64,000 nucleotides of DNA from Vibrio nereis NBRC 15637 (GTDB lineage Bacteria > Pseudomonadota > Gammaproteobacteria > Enterobacterales > Vibrionaceae): NCBI RefSeq assembly GCF_001591105.1, contig NZ_BCUD01000002.1, positions 124,001 through 188,000 of the forward strand. The letters run 5' to 3'. The translations under genes and the position numbers were made by a program. Under the pieces are notes generated by a model, which ran no database searches, was not told the origin of the DNA, and saw only the letters and a program-made list of their open reading frames with translations. Positions 62,840 to 64,000 of this stretch are shown piece by piece (position 1 is the stretch's first letter; every line of letters starts with the position of its first letter).

Positions 62840-63232
62840 CTAGTTTTTCTTAAAACACTGGCCGTTGTCGCATTTTCGTCTACCCGTCAGCCACTTTGAA
62901 ATGGTGTAACGGTTGTTAGCGAATTTTATGTAACACCAATCTGCCAAGAGTTTTATGCCCGGCCAGCGCAGTGGCGCATATAGCCATCCTTTTCCAGCCA
63001 ACTGCCACGCTTGATGAGTGACATCTAAACCAAGTAATAGCTTTTGGTCTTGGTCGAGTGCATGAAGAATGGTTGATGCTTTGTTAGCGTCGATGTGTGG
63101 GTAGAGGGAAAATTCGTCTGAGTATATATCCACCAGCTTGATCAGATTATCTTTATCGTGTTGTTTTAATGCCTGCATTTCTCGCGCGCAGATCGGGCAA
63201 GTGCCATCGTAGAAAATGGTTAAATTTGGCAT
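62840..63232 (-). CDS. DUF393 (DCC-type thiol-disulfide oxidoreductase-like) protein
   Basis: 130 residues. Begins LTIFYDGTCPICAREMQALKQHD, the D-G-x-C-P-x-C motif of the family, then KLVDIYSDEF and ..HVTHQAWQLAGKGWLYAPLRWPG-type segment seen as DVTHQAWQLAGKGWLYAPL. The CxxC implies redox or metal binding, but no enzyme activity is established. The region 62662-62839 upstream of the convergent MCP start is non-coding. ATG preceded by a weak GAGAGCATCT. Confidence 0.87.
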   Translation of the reverse strand: MPNLTIFYDGTCPICAREMQALKQHDKDNLIKLVDIYSDEFSLYPHIDANKASTILHALDQDQKLLLGLDVTHQAWQLAGKGWLYAPLRWPGIKLLADWCYIKFANNRYTISKWLTGRRKCDNGQCFKKN

Positions 63233-63409
63233 AGATGCTCTCCATTTAGAGTCACGAATTGTGCGAGTGAATTTTATGTTTCTGTACCAGTTTAATTATG
63301 TGGTTCAACAGGCCGGAATGCTAGAATTGATCACGATGATTAACACTAGGGTGTCAGGTAGGCTTGTGCTAAACTCGCCGCCTTTCAGAATTCATTAGAG
63401 ACTGTACCT

Positions 63410-63766
63410 ATGAGCCTAAAGCAAGAACTTCAGCAACTTCATAATCGCCTAGATACCACGAAACGTAAGCTGGATGCAGCGAAAGGACGTGGTGATCAGG
63501 AACTGGTGACACGCTTTACCGACGAAGCCGACAAGCTAGAAAAGAAAATCAACTCGCTTCAAGGTAAGCAAAAGTACGACATGAACAAAGAGCGTAAAAG
63601 CCTTTTAGATATGCCGTTCTCACGTGAGATCACCAAAGCGGAGCAAGCCGACCTAGGTAAGCTAAAAAAATCGGTACGCGGTCTGGTGATTGTTCACCCA
63701 ATGACGAAATTGGGCAAAGAACTTCGTTTAGATGTGATGACAGGTTTTGCACCAAAGCAGTTTTAA
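63410..63766 (+). CDS. yibL: YibL-family ribosome-associated protein (DUF2810)
   Basis: 118 residues. The second half follows E. coli YibL: LLDMPFSREITKAEQADLGKLKKSVRGLVIVHPMTKLGKELRLDVMTGFAPKQF. The first half is a charged coiled coil (LQQLHNRLDTTKRKLDAAKGRGD). YibL co-purifies with ribosomes in E. coli; exact function unknown. The ATG follows TAGAGACTGTACCT. Single gene with a strong terminator. Confidence 0.9.
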   Translation: MSLKQELQQLHNRLDTTKRKLDAAKGRGDQELVTRFTDEADKLEKKINSLQGKQKYDMNKERKSLLDMPFSREITKAEQADLGKLKKSVRGLVIVHPMTKLGKELRLDVMTGFAPKQF

Positions 63767-63785
63767 TCGCTGTCGTCACAAGAGT

Positions 63786-63810
63786 TAAAAAGCGCCGATT
63801 GGCGCTTTTT
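63786..63810 (+). terminator. Intrinsic terminator of yibL
   Basis: AAAAAGCGCC-GATT-GGCGCTTTTT. Confidence 0.9.
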
Positions 63811-63838
63811 CTATATCAGCCTCTCTAAGTTAGGAGAG

Positions 63839-64000
63839 TTAGCGGATATCTAACTTATCCAACAGTGAAGGGTAGCCCCAGCCATTTTCTCCTGCCCACG
63901 CAGGCTCGCCAGTCAAATACTCATACAAGGTGGGCGCTAACGAGCCATTTGCTTCAATACTCAGTGCGTTTGGGCTATCGCCGATAGGTTTACCCCAGAA
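63839..64000 (-). CDS. C-terminal fragment of an unidentified protein
   Basis: The last 53 codons of a leftward gene that continues beyond the right edge. It reads FWGKPIGDSPNALSIEANGS, LAPTLYEYLTGEPAWAGENG and WGYPSLLDKLDIR, then stop. The Gly/Trp/Pro-rich pattern suggests an exported hydrolase (sulfatase or phosphatase type), but the fragment is too short to name. It converges with yibL. Confidence 0.6.
   Translation of the reverse strand, partial: FWGKPIGDSPNALSIEANGSLAPTLYEYLTGEPAWAGENGWGYPSLLDKLDIR

Overview
The window is a stretch of the secondary chromosome (chromosome II) of a Vibrio species, centred on its replication origin. The proof is the block at about 46.7-52.2 kb: rctB (the initiator found only on the second chromosome of Vibrionaceae), an origin with six evenly spaced ATGATCA iterons next to a DnaA box, then parA2 and parB2. 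Six exact copies of the 13-bp ParB2 site TTTACANTGTAAA are scattered from 30.9 to 54.3 kb. A VcINDY-like dicarboxylate transporter, a PtsG-like permease, YeeN, TmcA and two chemoreceptors also fit Vibrio. I cannot name the species. No rRNA, tRNA, IS element, prophage, integron or CRISPR array was seen.

Layout. 0-7 kb: nitrate assimilation. A leftward cobA-nirB-nirD-nitrate transporter operon and a rightward nasA diverge from a spacer holding two well-formed sigma-54 promoters, so the cluster looks nitrogen controlled. 7-8 kb: a secreted leukocidin-fold protein, possibly a pore-forming toxin. 8-13.2 kb: a glucose PTS permease (ptsG) divergent from a response regulator, histidine kinase and periplasmic sugar-binding protein that resemble Pseudomonas GltR-GtrS-GtsA, but without the ABC permease genes. 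13-31 kb: ordinary metabolism and transport (DAACS symporter with a CRP site, secreted S1-like protease, NhaD, Ada/AlkA plus Ogt alkylation repair, AzoR, the HdfR/MaoP pair, VcINDY-like transporter, TetR-hydrolase unit, ArsR, ThiD behind a TPP riboswitch). 31-42 kb: PhoX with a Pho box, an arginase-like pseudoenzyme with an IclR regulator, GabD, a MarR-glycerate kinase operon facing an EamA exporter, and a class I Fic toxin/antitoxin pair. 42-46.4 kb: YeeN, small Vibrio proteins and a Fur-box-preceded operon with two Dpp/Opp-type ATPases but no permeases.

46.4-54.4 kb: the replication and segregation core: a possible 3'-UTR RNA, rctB, an AT-rich unwinding region, the iteron array, DnaA boxes, the inverted-iteron region corresponding to rctA, parAB2, tmcA, and a cluster of three ParB2 sites. 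54.4-64 kb: a DUF342/FapA protein, two methyl-accepting chemotaxis proteins, a YegD-type Hsp70, YdcH, a LysE exporter, a DUF393 protein, YibL and the end of one unidentified gene. Many convergent gene ends share clear intrinsic terminators.

All calls rest on reading the sequence and on memory of protein families; no search was run. Regulatory-site calls are motif matches, not measured binding.
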